Shown: piece by piece, positions 32,649 to 40,639 of the stretch | Layout of the letters: every line of letters starts with the position of its first letter | Numbering within the stretch: the first letter of the stretch is position 1 | Source: Actinomycetota bacterium | GTDB lineage: Bacteria > Actinomycetota > Actinomycetes > S36-B12 | Length of the DNA: 64,000 bases | Direction: 5' to 3' | Assembly: GCA_016870195.1 (NCBI GenBank) | Contig: VGCC01000001.1 | Location: 124,001-188,000, forward strand | Program-made: the position numbers and the translations under genes | The notes under the pieces: model-generated | What the model was told of the DNA's origin: nothing | The model's database searches: none | What the model saw: only the letters and a program-made list of their open reading frames with translations

Positions 32649-33916
32649 TCGGCGAAGGTGACCTTCGCCGGAGCGCGATCCTCGACCCACGTGAGCTTGC
32701 CGTCCTTGACGACCAGCACGGCCATCGGACGCTGCACGTTGATGTGCAGATCGGGCGAGAAGCTCGAGGGGCCGGCCAGGGTCGGCACGTCCTTCATCGC
32801 TTCAAACGCGGCGGTCAACTTGTCGCCGTCCCAGCTGCCCGCCTGCTTGTAGGCCTCCAGGATGAGCTGCAATGTGGCCGGTCCGGTCACGAAGCCGCCG
32901 ACGTCCGGCGGGTTGCCGTACGCCGCCTCGTACGCCTTGGCGTACTCGTTGACGGCCGAATCCGGATCGTCACCGTTCTTCGCCGCGTAGGTCACGACGT
33001 AGTAGTCCTTCAGGCCCTCAATCGCGGGGACCCAGAAGTCACCATCCATGCCGAAGCCCGAGATGATCGGTGCATTCACGCCACCATCGCGGATCTCCTT
33101 CGCAACCTGGCCACCACCGGGGTTGTACCCGCAGTTCACGATCACGTCAGGCTTCTTGCCCGCAGCGATCTTGGACACGGTCTCCTTCACGGAGTCACCC
33201 TGCACGTAGTCGTAGGTCGCCAGGACCTTGCCACCGAGCTCGGTGAAACGCTTGTCGAAGATCGTGCACTGGTTCTGCGTGTACTTGATGGACGTGTCGC
33301 GCAGGAGGACGGCTGTCTTCCAGCCCTTGTCCGCCGCGAACTCGGCCATCACCGTGGTCTCGCCGGGCGTTCCCGCACCGACGGAGAACCCGTTGGGTAG
33401 ACCACCCTTCGGCCCGTAGATCGGATCACCGATGCAGGGTGCGAGGTTGAGGATGTTCTTGCCCTCGGCCACGAGCGATGCTGGCGACGAGACGTCGTAA
33501 TCGCAGGTGACGATGAGCACGTTGGCCCCCTTGCCGATGACTTCCTCGGCCGCGGGTGCGTACTTCTCGAACTTGGTCTCGGTGTCGATGAACTCCACCG
33601 TGATGGGCTGGCCATTCACGCCACCAGCCGCGTTGACCTTCTCGACCTCCAGCAGGAGGGCGTTGCGGGCCGGAGTGTCGATCGGGCCCATGAAGCCGCT
33701 ACCGGCCTGCACGATGCCCAGGACCAGGGGATCACCCGAGGCCTCCGCTGCTGCGGTCTCCTCGGCGGGGGCTTCCTCGGCCGGGGCCGCGGTCTCCTCC
33801 GCCGCGGTTTCGGCGGCAGTCTCTTCTGCGGCGTCCTCGCTCGAGGACACGCAGCCAGTCAAAATGAGCGACGCGGCTCCCACCGCGGCCGCGAGTGTCA
33901 TGAGACGGCGCCTCAT
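32645..33916 (-). CDS. ABC transporter substrate-binding lipoprotein (LivJ-like, Peripla_BP_6)
   Basis: This 423-residue lipoprotein has a signal peptide MRRRLMTLAAAVGAASLILT with the lipobox LTGC (Cys22). A low-complexity Ala/Glu/Thr linker at about 27-60 follows; it should act as a flexible acidic tether to the membrane. The ligand-binding fold then begins with DPLVLGIVQAGSGFMGPIDT and includes NAAGGVNGQPITVEFIDTE, a hallmark of branched-chain-type binding proteins. ATG at 33916 has GGAGG five bases upstream and is the first gene of the operon. Members of this family bind amino acids, amides, or aromatic carboxylates. Clustering with aromatic genes suggests the last, without direct proof. 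Confidence 0.92.
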   Translation of the reverse strand: MRRRLMTLAAAVGAASLILTGCVSSSEDAAEETAAETAAEETAAPAEEAPAEETAAAEASGDPLVLGIVQAGSGFMGPIDTPARNALLLEVEKVNAAGGVNGQPITVEFIDTETKFEKYAPAAEEVIGKGANVLIVTCDYDVSSPASLVAEGKNILNLAPCIGDPIYGPKGGLPNGFSVGAGTPGETTVMAEFAADKGWKTAVLLRDTSIKYTQNQCTIFDKRFTELGGKVLATYDYVQGDSVKETVSKIAAGKKPDVIVNCGYNPGGGQVAKEIRDGGVNAPIISGFGMDGDFWVPAIEGLKDYYVVTYAAKNGDDPDSAVNEYAKAYEAAYGNPPDVGGFVTGPATLQLILEAYKQAGSWDGDKLTAAFEAMKDVPTLAGPSSFSPDLHINVQRPMAVLVVKDGKLTWVEDRAPAKVTFAE

Positions 33917-34051
33917 GCAACCTCCCTGTTCGATCGGGCATGACCCCGAATTTACGACCGCCAGACCGACGGCATACGTATCCTCACACCAGATCCCGGA
34001 ATAGGCAACGACCTTGGGGATTTGTTACCCACTGTTGACCTTCCGGGCCCC

Positions 34052-34492
34052 TCAGGATGTGGGCCGGATCACCGAGTCAACGGCGTAGGCGACCGGGGAG
34101 GCCAGGGCAACCCGCATGCCCTCCGGCCAGGGCGTCGAGCCCTGGTCGTTGGCCGCCACGTGGACCACCACGTAGCTCCCGGTGATGGCCACCTCCTCCC
34201 CCCGACGCACCGTCAAAGCGAAGGTGCAGGACGAGGTTCCGACGGCGACCACCCCGACCTCGCACTGAATGGCGTCGCCGTAGTAGAGCCGGGCGCGGTA
34301 ATCGGCTTCGACGTGGACCCGGGGCACCCGGTCGATCATGGCGCTGTCGAACCCGAGGCAGCGGTAGAGCGCGTGCTCGGTCTCCTCGAGCCAGCGGAAG
34401 GCGGCCGAGAAATGATTGTGTCCAGCGGCGTCCGTCTCGCTCCAGGCGACGGTGCGCGTCACCACGACCCGGGCACCAGTGATCTCGCTCAT
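34052..34492 (-). CDS. Hotdog-fold acyl-CoA thioesterase (4HBT/YbgC-like)
   Basis: This 146-residue hotdog protein has TVAWSETDAAGHNHFSAAFR (about 13-32), with the catalytic-type Asp of YbgC/4-hydroxybenzoyl-CoA thioesterases. YRARLYYGDAIQCEVGVVAV follows as the central strand. ATG at 34492 is preceded by a GGGAGGG-like site; the TTG one codon upstream is not needed. It stands alone between the transporter operon and a divergent Lrp-domain gene. It could release free acid from an aromatic CoA thioester (for example before gentisate dioxygenase) or act in general fatty acid metabolism. Substrate unknown. Confidence 0.85.
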   Translation of the reverse strand: MSEITGARVVVTRTVAWSETDAAGHNHFSAAFRWLEETEHALYRCLGFDSAMIDRVPRVHVEADYRARLYYGDAIQCEVGVVAVGTSSCTFALTVRRGEEVAITGSYVVVHVAANDQGSTPWPEGMRVALASPVAYAVDSVIRPTS

Positions 34493-34545
34493 CAACCCTC
34501 CCGGCGGCCAATCTAGGGGGTGATGGTCTGAACTAGGATCCGAGC

Positions 34546-34827
34546 GTGATTACGGCGCTGTGCTTCATCAAGGTGTCCCCCGAAGCGATCAACTCCGCAG
34601 GCGAGCAGATTGCCAGGATTTCTGGTGTGCGTGCGGCCTATTCCGTGACCGGTCAGATCGATCTCGTGGCCCTTATCGAGGTCACCAGTCACGACGACGT
34701 CGCCCGCGTGGTGACGGATGGCATCGGTGCGGTCCCGGGGATCGTTTCGACGGAGACCCACATCGCATTCCGCACCTACTCGCGCGAAGATCTCGAAGCC
34801 GGCTTCTCGATCGGCGCCGAGAACTAG
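34546..34827 (+). CDS. Stand-alone Lrp/AsnC ligand-binding (RAM) domain protein
   Basis: This 93-residue protein consists only of the RAM/ACT-like effector domain of Lrp/AsnC regulators: ITALCFIKVSPEAINSAGEQ, GVRAAYSVTGQIDLVALIEV, VPGIVSTETHIAF. There is no helix-turn-helix. Such small proteins are widespread in actinobacteria and archaea and may sense amino acids or modulate full-length Lrp proteins. The start is GTG at 34546, the first residue of the domain. Its stop overlaps that of the convergent bicupin gene by four bases. Ligand and partner are unknown. Confidence 0.85.
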   Translation: MITALCFIKVSPEAINSAGEQIARISGVRAAYSVTGQIDLVALIEVTSHDDVARVVTDGIGAVPGIVSTETHIAFRTYSREDLEAGFSIGAEN

Positions 34828-35570
34828 TCCTCGTTGTTCGGCGCCGGAGTGCCGTCGGGGTAGTAGGCAGCGGCCGCGGAGCCCTCGGGGCGGAAGACAC
34901 CGAGGACCCATAGGTCCTCCGGATTCGGATTCTCCAGCGCATGCAGGAAGCGTGGAGCGACCTGGAATGCGCTTCCCACGCCGAGCGCCTGCGACCGTCC
35001 ACCCGCGTGCAAGGTGCCCGATCCCCGCACGATGACGCAGATCTCGTCGTAGAGGTGGTAGTGCTCGGGGGCTCCGGATGTGGGGATGAAGCCCACGAAC
35101 ATGGTGGCTCCCCGCGACCCGCGCGATCGGTCGAAGAGCACCTCGTACTGGCGATCACCGGTGGCGGCATTCGATGCCTGGGCACCGAGCATCGCCACAT
35201 CGACGACCTCCGAAATCGGTGCCGCAAGGCGCGCAGCCCACGGGGTGACCGGCGCGGGAACTCCGAAGACCAGCAGCGTGAGTGCAGACGCATTCGCGAT
35301 CGACCACGTATTCCCCGCATGCACCTGGAAGGCGTAGCCCGGAGCGAGATCGTGTCGCCCCGCTCCGACGCGGAGCACACCGTGGCCGTCGAGGACGTAG
35401 GCCAGAGCATCCGCACCCGCATCGATCATCTCCCCGCTCGCACCCTCGGGGATTCGCAGGGCATCGAGGGTCAACGGCTCCGCGAAGTACTCCGGTCGGA
35501 TCAGCGGCTGCACCGTGACACCCGGACCGGCCGTGGCATCGGACACATGAAGGACGTCACCAGGGTGCAC
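34824..35570 (-). CDS. Bicupin protein of unknown function
   Basis: This 248-residue protein has two cupin domains. The first (about 50-110) includes LAYVLDGHGVLRVGAGRHDL; the second (about 160-230) includes PEHYHLYDEICVIVRGSGTL with a His/Glu metal site. The layout resembles (S)-ureidoglycine aminohydrolase and other bicupins, but the first cupin lacks the HxH metal residues. The GTG start at 35570 precedes the first beta strand. It follows the class V aminotransferase gene on the same strand after 28 bases and may share its transcript. I do not recognise a substrate. A pathway dioxygenase or an isomerase are both possible. Confidence 0.78.
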   Translation of the reverse strand: MHPGDVLHVSDATAGPGVTVQPLIRPEYFAEPLTLDALRIPEGASGEMIDAGADALAYVLDGHGVLRVGAGRHDLAPGYAFQVHAGNTWSIANASALTLLVFGVPAPVTPWAARLAAPISEVVDVAMLGAQASNAATGDRQYEVLFDRSRGSRGATMFVGFIPTSGAPEHYHLYDEICVIVRGSGTLHAGGRSQALGVGSAFQVAPRFLHALENPNPEDLWVLGVFRPEGSAAAAYYPDGTPAPNNED

Positions 35571-35598
35571 GCCCCCATGCTAGGGATGTGGCGGGCTG

Positions 35599-36738
35599 TC
35601 AGGCGAGGAGATGACGGTGACGGTGCAGGCTGCGCACCACAGTCTCGACATCTCCGGTGGTGTTGTAGAAGTGCGGACTTATCCGCACGTTCCCATCCCG
35701 ACACGACACGACGACTTTGTCCTCCGCGAGCGCGTCGACGAGCGCATGATCATCCGTGGCCGCCACGGCGATCATCGGACCATGCTGATCGAGGGGGGTC
35801 ACGACCCGTCCACCAAGATCCATGATGCCTGCACGCAGTTGATCGTGCAGAGCACCGGAGACCTCCCACGCGGATGCGATGCCGACCTCGAGCAGAAAGT
35901 TCAGCGCAGCCTCGGCTGCGAAGAGGCTCGGTACCACCGGGGTTCCCGACTCGAATCGCCGCGCATCCTTCGCGGGGTCAAAGGAGTAGATATCCATGGC
36001 GAATACATCACGTGCTGCGAACCACCCCGTGGTCACGGGAATCCATTCGGAGGTCCGCTGCGGGTTCACCAGCGCGAAACCGACGCCAGGGCTGCCGAGC
36101 ATGTACTTCAGGACTCCCCCCACGAGGAAGTCGGCCCCCAAGGCCTGGAAGTCGATAGGCAGGGCACCCGCTGTCTGATAAGCGTCGACCAGAACGGGCA
36201 CACCCTTTGCGTGCGCTGCCTCGATGATCGCGGATACGTCCACCATCGCACCGTTTCGATAACAGACGTGCGTGATGGAGACGATCGCGGTGTCCGAGTC
36301 GATGGCTGCATCGACGCGTTCCACGGGGAGCCGATGATCGGGCTCCGCCGCTACATGGATGACTTCGGCGCCGCGACGTTCCTGTGCATGCCAGATCTGC
36401 CCGATGGTAGGGAACTCGAGTGAGGTCGTGATGATTGTGCGGGGGCCAGATGAGAAGTCGAAGCAGCTGGCGATTGCATTCACCGCAGCGGATGCCGAGG
36501 AGGTGAGCGCAACATCGGCATCGTCCGCGTGGAAGGTGCGCGCCAGCAGCGAGCGGACGCGCTCCTGGACTCCTACCCAGGACTCCCAGAGCGACCCGAA
36601 CTCGGCCAAGCCCTGCAGGTAGTCGTCGTAGGCGTTACGCACGGACACAGCGAGTGCACCCTGCGAGCAGGAGTTCATGTACGTGCGGCGGGAGAACACC
36701 GGGAACTCTTCCCGACGCAACCCACCGTCACCGATCAC
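35599..36738 (-). CDS. Class V aminotransferase-fold PLP enzyme
   Basis: This 379-residue fold-type I PLP enzyme has FPVFSRRTYMNSCSQGAL at the N-terminus, DVALTSSASAAVNAI for cofactor phosphate binding, VPVLVDAYQTAGALPIDF with the PLP Asp, and the Lys in VGGVLKYMLGSPGVGF. It groups with cysteine desulfurase/selenocysteine lyase-like and kynureninase-like proteins; motifs do not separate these. A GTG at 36738 is preferred, with AGGA eight bases upstream. It starts 17 bases after the pcrA stop on the same strand, so it lies at the boundary between catabolic block and core genome. A kynureninase-like role would fit anthranilate metabolism, but this is speculative. Confidence 0.8.
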   Translation of the reverse strand: MIGDGGLRREEFPVFSRRTYMNSCSQGALAVSVRNAYDDYLQGLAEFGSLWESWVGVQERVRSLLARTFHADDADVALTSSASAAVNAIASCFDFSSGPRTIITTSLEFPTIGQIWHAQERRGAEVIHVAAEPDHRLPVERVDAAIDSDTAIVSITHVCYRNGAMVDVSAIIEAAHAKGVPVLVDAYQTAGALPIDFQALGADFLVGGVLKYMLGSPGVGFALVNPQRTSEWIPVTTGWFAARDVFAMDIYSFDPAKDARRFESGTPVVPSLFAAEAALNFLLEVGIASAWEVSGALHDQLRAGIMDLGGRVVTPLDQHGPMIAVAATDDHALVDALAEDKVVVSCRDGNVRISPHFYNTTGDVETVVRSLHRHRHLLA

Positions 36739-36755
36739 GCGACGTATCCTGGCAC

Positions 36756-38966
36756 TTACAGCTTCTCCACCGGCGCGTACCGGAGGAGTAGGCGCTTGAC
36801 GCCGAGGGAGCCGAAGTCGATGGTGGCGTCGGATTTGTCCCCGCTCCCTGCGACGCTCACCACGGTGCCCAATCCGAACTTGGCATGGTTCACCCGGTCG
36901 CCAGGCGCCACCGAGACCACCGGACCGGTGCCGATCACCCGGTCCCCCAGGCGCAGACTCGAGGAGGCGCGCGAGGAGCCCACGGTGAGTGGGCGCCCGA
37001 CCGGATCCTCCCGTCGCCACTCGAGGACTCCCTCGGGGATCTCATCGAAGAACCGGGAGGGCGGGTTCGCTGCCGGGGTTCCCCAGGCGGATCGGGTCAT
37101 CGCGCGCGTCAGGTACAACCGCTCGCGGGCGCGGGTGATCCCGACGTAGGCGAGTCTGCGCTCCTCCTCCAACTCGCGCGCGTCGCCGAGTGAACGCATG
37201 TGCGGGAATATCCCGTCTTCCATTCCCGTAAGGAAGACCACCGGGAACTCGAGCCCCTTGGCTGTGTGCAGGGTCATCAGGGTGACGACACCACCGTGGT
37301 CTTCTCCGTCGGGGATCTCGTCGGAGTCCGCGACGAGTGAGACGCGCTCGAGGAAGTCAGCGAGTGATCCCTCGGGGTTCTCCACGCTGAATTCCACCGC
37401 TACTGACTCCAGCTCCGCGAGGTTCTCTACTCGCGATTCATCCTGCGGATCATCCGAGTCCTGCAACTCGGCCAGGTATCCGCTCTGTTCCAGCACCGCC
37501 TGCACGACGGTGGCTGGGTCGGCACCGCCCTCGGCCACGGTGCGCAGGGTGTCCATGAGTGCCAGGAAGGACGTGATCGAGTTCAGCGACCGGGTGGCGA
37601 GTCCGGGAATGTCGGCGGATCGCGCGAGCGCTGCCGCAAAGGTGATCCGCTCACGTTGGGCGAAGGTTTCCACCTGTTCCTCAGCGCGGTCACCGATCCC
37701 CCGTTTGGGGACGTTGAGGATTCGTCGCAGGGAGACTTCGTCCTCCGGATTCGCGATGGCGCGCAAGTACGCGACGACGTCACGGACCTCCTTGCGCTCG
37801 TAGAAGCGCACACCCCCCACAACCTTGTAGGGCATTCCCGTGCGGATGAAGATGTCCTCCACGGATCTCGACTGGGCGTTGGTCCGGTAGAAGACCGCGA
37901 CATCGCCTGGTCGCACGCCCTCATCGTCGTTGAGACGGTCGATCTCCTGCGCGACGAACGATGCCTCGTCGTGCTCGTCGTCACCGACGTAAGCCGTGAT
38001 GGCAGCGCCGGCACCTGCATCCGTCCACAACCGCTTCTCGCGACGCGAGGTATTGCGGCAGATGACGGCGTTCGCTGCGGTGAGGATGTTCTGCGTGGAG
38101 CGGTAGTTCTGCTCCAGCAGGATGGTGGTCGCCGCAGGGAAGTCCCGCTCGAATTCCTCGATGTTGCGGATCGTGGCACCGCGGAATGCGTAGATCGATT
38201 GATCGGCGTCACCCACGACACACAGTGCCCCCGGGGTTGCCGTGTCCACGCCGACGAGCTCCTTGATCAGCACGTACTGCGCGTGATTGGTGTCCTGATA
38301 CTCGTCGACGAGGATGTGGCGGAATCTGCGTCGGTAGTGCTCGGCGACATCGGGGAAGAGTTGCAGCACTGCCACGGCGGAGCCGATGAGATCGTCGAAA
38401 TCGAACGCGTTGGCCTGGCGCAATCGCCGTTGATACTCCCGATACGCCTCCGCGAGCACCTCCTCCATATGGTTCGAGGCCCGACCTGCGAATGTCTCGT
38501 GATCGACGAGGTCGTTCTTGAGGTTGGACACCTGCGCCGTGAAGGAACGGGGGGTGTAGCGCTTTGCATCGAGGTTCAGATCCCGGATCACCATTGTCAT
38601 TAGCCGCTGGCTGTCCTGCTGGTCGTAGATCGTGAAGCTCGACGCGATACCCAGGTGCTTCGATTCGCTACGCAGGATGCGCACGCAGGCACTGTGGAAG
38701 GTGGAGACCCACATGTTCCGGGCGGGCGGACCGACGAGGGCCGCCACGCGCTCCTTCATCTCACCCGCGGCCTTGTTCGTGAAGGTGATGGCGAGGATCT
38801 CACTCGGTGCCGCATCCCCCGATGCGATGAGGTGGGCGATGCGCCGGGTGAGCACCCGCGTCTTCCCGGAACCGGCGCCAGCCACGATCAGGAGGGGGCC
38901 ACCGCGATGCTCCACCGCGGCTCTTTGCGCTGGATTGAGGTCCGCAACCAGCGCTTCGGGAGTCAC
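36756..38966 (-). CDS. pcrA: ATP-dependent DNA helicase PcrA/UvrD (superfamily 1)
   Basis: This 736-residue UvrD-type 3'-5' helicase acts in nucleotide excision repair and clearing of recombination intermediates. Visible motifs: Walker A IVAGAGSGKTRVLTRRIAHL (about 28-47), motif Ia ILAITFTNKAAGEMKER, motif II ILVDEYQDTNHAQY, motif III VVGDADQSIYAFRGA, motif IV ILLEQNYRSTQNIL, and motif V/VI VTLMTLHTAKGLEFP and RRLAYVGITRARERLYL. The C-terminal Tudor-like tail (DRVNHAKFGLGTVVSV) is typical of PcrA. The GTG start overlaps the GMC oxidoreductase stop. In Mycobacterium tuberculosis, as I recall, uvrD1 lies close to sucC; here about 36.7 kb of catabolic genes separate them. Confidence 0.96.
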   Translation of the reverse strand: MTPEALVADLNPAQRAAVEHRGGPLLIVAGAGSGKTRVLTRRIAHLIASGDAAPSEILAITFTNKAAGEMKERVAALVGPPARNMWVSTFHSACVRILRSESKHLGIASSFTIYDQQDSQRLMTMVIRDLNLDAKRYTPRSFTAQVSNLKNDLVDHETFAGRASNHMEEVLAEAYREYQRRLRQANAFDFDDLIGSAVAVLQLFPDVAEHYRRRFRHILVDEYQDTNHAQYVLIKELVGVDTATPGALCVVGDADQSIYAFRGATIRNIEEFERDFPAATTILLEQNYRSTQNILTAANAVICRNTSRREKRLWTDAGAGAAITAYVGDDEHDEASFVAQEIDRLNDDEGVRPGDVAVFYRTNAQSRSVEDIFIRTGMPYKVVGGVRFYERKEVRDVVAYLRAIANPEDEVSLRRILNVPKRGIGDRAEEQVETFAQRERITFAAALARSADIPGLATRSLNSITSFLALMDTLRTVAEGGADPATVVQAVLEQSGYLAELQDSDDPQDESRVENLAELESVAVEFSVENPEGSLADFLERVSLVADSDEIPDGEDHGGVVTLMTLHTAKGLEFPVVFLTGMEDGIFPHMRSLGDARELEEERRLAYVGITRARERLYLTRAMTRSAWGTPAANPPSRFFDEIPEGVLEWRREDPVGRPLTVGSSRASSSLRLGDRVIGTGPVVSVAPGDRVNHAKFGLGTVVSVAGSGDKSDATIDFGSLGVKRLLLRYAPVEKL

Positions 38967-40639
38967 GTGGGCAGTGTAGGTAGACCGGCCGACGCAGGAA
39001 CGATCGGTCGACGCGGGGCCACCGGGCGCACGGGTGCATACGCCGCACCCATGTCCGGGCGCGGGTCCGCATCACCCTTGTTCGGCCACAGAGCCATGGC
39101 GCGCTCGGCCTGCGCGGTGATCGTGAGCGACGGATTGACGCCGAGGTTCGCAGTGATCGCCGAACCGTCGACCACATGCAGACCCGGGTAGCCGTACACG
39201 CGGTGATAGGCGTCGATGACCCCTCTCTCGGCATCGGCACCGATGACGCACCCGCCGACGAAGTGGGCCGTCAGGGCCGCATCGATGTTCTCAAAGACGG
39301 ATGCACCTGAGACACCATCGATCTTCTCCGCGACGCGCGTGACCACCTCCTGGGCGAGTGGGATGTATGTGGGAGCCGGACTCGACGCGTCCTGGCGCGT
39401 GGTCAGAGTCCAGCGCCCCAACCGATCGGTGCCCCCCTGGAGCGTCAGGGAGTTGTCCACCTGCTGCATCACCAGCGAGATCACGGTGCGTTCACTCCAT
39501 CGACGCACGTTGAACAGGCGCAGCGTGATCGGCCACTGACGCACAAGCTCCCCCACCCAGGTCTTCCACCGCGGAACACCGGGGCACGGTTGGGTGAGCA
39601 CCGACTGCAGGAGGCCCATCGAGTTCGATCCCCTGCCATAGCGGACCGGCTCCACATGCGTGCGCGGTTCGGGGAAGAAGCTCGAGGTGATCGCCACCCC
39701 CTCGGTGTAGTCGACACTCGTCCGCGGGGACACCGCCCCAAGAATCGACTCCGAATTGGTGCGCGAAAGACGACCGAGTGCACGCGAGAGGCCGGGAAGG
39801 CGCCCCTCGTCGCGCATGCGATGCAGGAGTTTCTGCGTATTCAGAGTTCCCGCCGCCACGATCACGTGATCCGCGGTGAGCGTCCGCTCCGTATTCCGCG
39901 ACCATGTCCCCGTGCGCTCCGTGGTGAGGGTGTAGCCGCCCTCTGGACGCGGGTCGATCCCGGTCACCGTGGTCATGGGGAGGACGCGCGCACCGGCGAG
40001 TTCAGCCAGGGCGAGGTAGTTCTTGGGCAGCGTGTTCTTGGCATTGTGACGGCACCCGGTCATGCACTCACCGCAGTGGGTGCACCCCGTGCGCTGAGGC
40101 CCGACACCACCGAAGTACGGATCGGCCGAGGTCACGCCGGGGCCCTCGCCGAAGAAGACACCGACCGGGGTGAGCCGGAAGGTGTGGCCGACCCCCATGT
40201 CGGTGGCGACCTCCTTCATCACCTCGTCCGAGGGTGTCATCCGCGGGTTCTCGGCAACTCCGAGCATCGCGCTGGCGAGCGTGTAGTACGGCTCGAGTTC
40301 GGTCTTCCAATCCGTGATGTCCGCCCATTGCGGATCCGCGAAGAATTCCGCGGGCGGTTGGTACAGGGTGTTCGCGTAGACCAAGCTGCCGCCCCCGACT
40401 CCCGCGCCTGCCAACACCGCGACGTCCTTGAGCAGGTGGATGCGCTGGATTCCGAAGAATCCCAGCCGCGGTGCCCAGAGGAATCGACGCAGATCCCAGG
40501 AGGTGGTCGCGAAGTCGGAGTCCTCGAAGCGGGCGCCGGCCTCGATCACGAGGACCCGGTACCCCTTCTCGCTCAGTCGCAGGGCGGCGACGGATCCCCC
40601 GAATCCCGAACCGACGACCGCGACATCGAAGTCCGCCAC
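38963..40639 (-). CDS. GMC-family FAD oxidoreductase (ChoD-like)
   Basis: This 558-residue flavoprotein has an FAD fold VAVVGSGFGGSVAALRLSEK at residues 7-26, GGGSLVYANTL near 82-92, and the GMC C-terminal block GLHVVDGSAITANLGVNPSL. A four-Cys segment CTHCGECMTGC (C186, C189, C192, C196) is also present; I associate it with ChoD/sugar-alcohol-type GMC relatives. The position after guaB3 matches the guaB2-guaB3-choD order of Mycobacterium tuberculosis. Cholesterol oxidase activity is doubtful for that family; a 3-ketosteroid, fatty alcohol or other alcohol may be the substrate. GTG at 40639 overlaps the aldehyde dehydrogenase stop by one base. Confidence 0.88.
   Translation of the reverse strand: MADFDVAVVGSGFGGSVAALRLSEKGYRVLVIEAGARFEDSDFATTSWDLRRFLWAPRLGFFGIQRIHLLKDVAVLAGAGVGGGSLVYANTLYQPPAEFFADPQWADITDWKTELEPYYTLASAMLGVAENPRMTPSDEVMKEVATDMGVGHTFRLTPVGVFFGEGPGVTSADPYFGGVGPQRTGCTHCGECMTGCRHNAKNTLPKNYLALAELAGARVLPMTTVTGIDPRPEGGYTLTTERTGTWSRNTERTLTADHVIVAAGTLNTQKLLHRMRDEGRLPGLSRALGRLSRTNSESILGAVSPRTSVDYTEGVAITSSFFPEPRTHVEPVRYGRGSNSMGLLQSVLTQPCPGVPRWKTWVGELVRQWPITLRLFNVRRWSERTVISLVMQQVDNSLTLQGGTDRLGRWTLTTRQDASSPAPTYIPLAQEVVTRVAEKIDGVSGASVFENIDAALTAHFVGGCVIGADAERGVIDAYHRVYGYPGLHVVDGSAITANLGVNPSLTITAQAERAMALWPNKGDADPRPDMGAAYAPVRPVAPRRPIVPASAGLPTLPT

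Noticed and set aside
33735-33840. Repetitive GCC/CCTCGG-rich tract as a DNA repeat element
   Set aside because: It encodes the Ala/Glu linker of the binding lipoprotein in frame and is explained by low-complexity coding sequence.
33925-33942. CGATCG-centred sequence upstream of the LivJ-like gene resembling the operator core
   Set aside because: Only the CGATCG core and a few bases agree, and CGATCG is expected often by chance in this genome.
35599-36738. Calling the class V PLP enzyme kynureninase
   Set aside because: The motifs are shared with cysteine-desulfurase-like enzymes and the diagnostic kynureninase N-terminal block is not clear.
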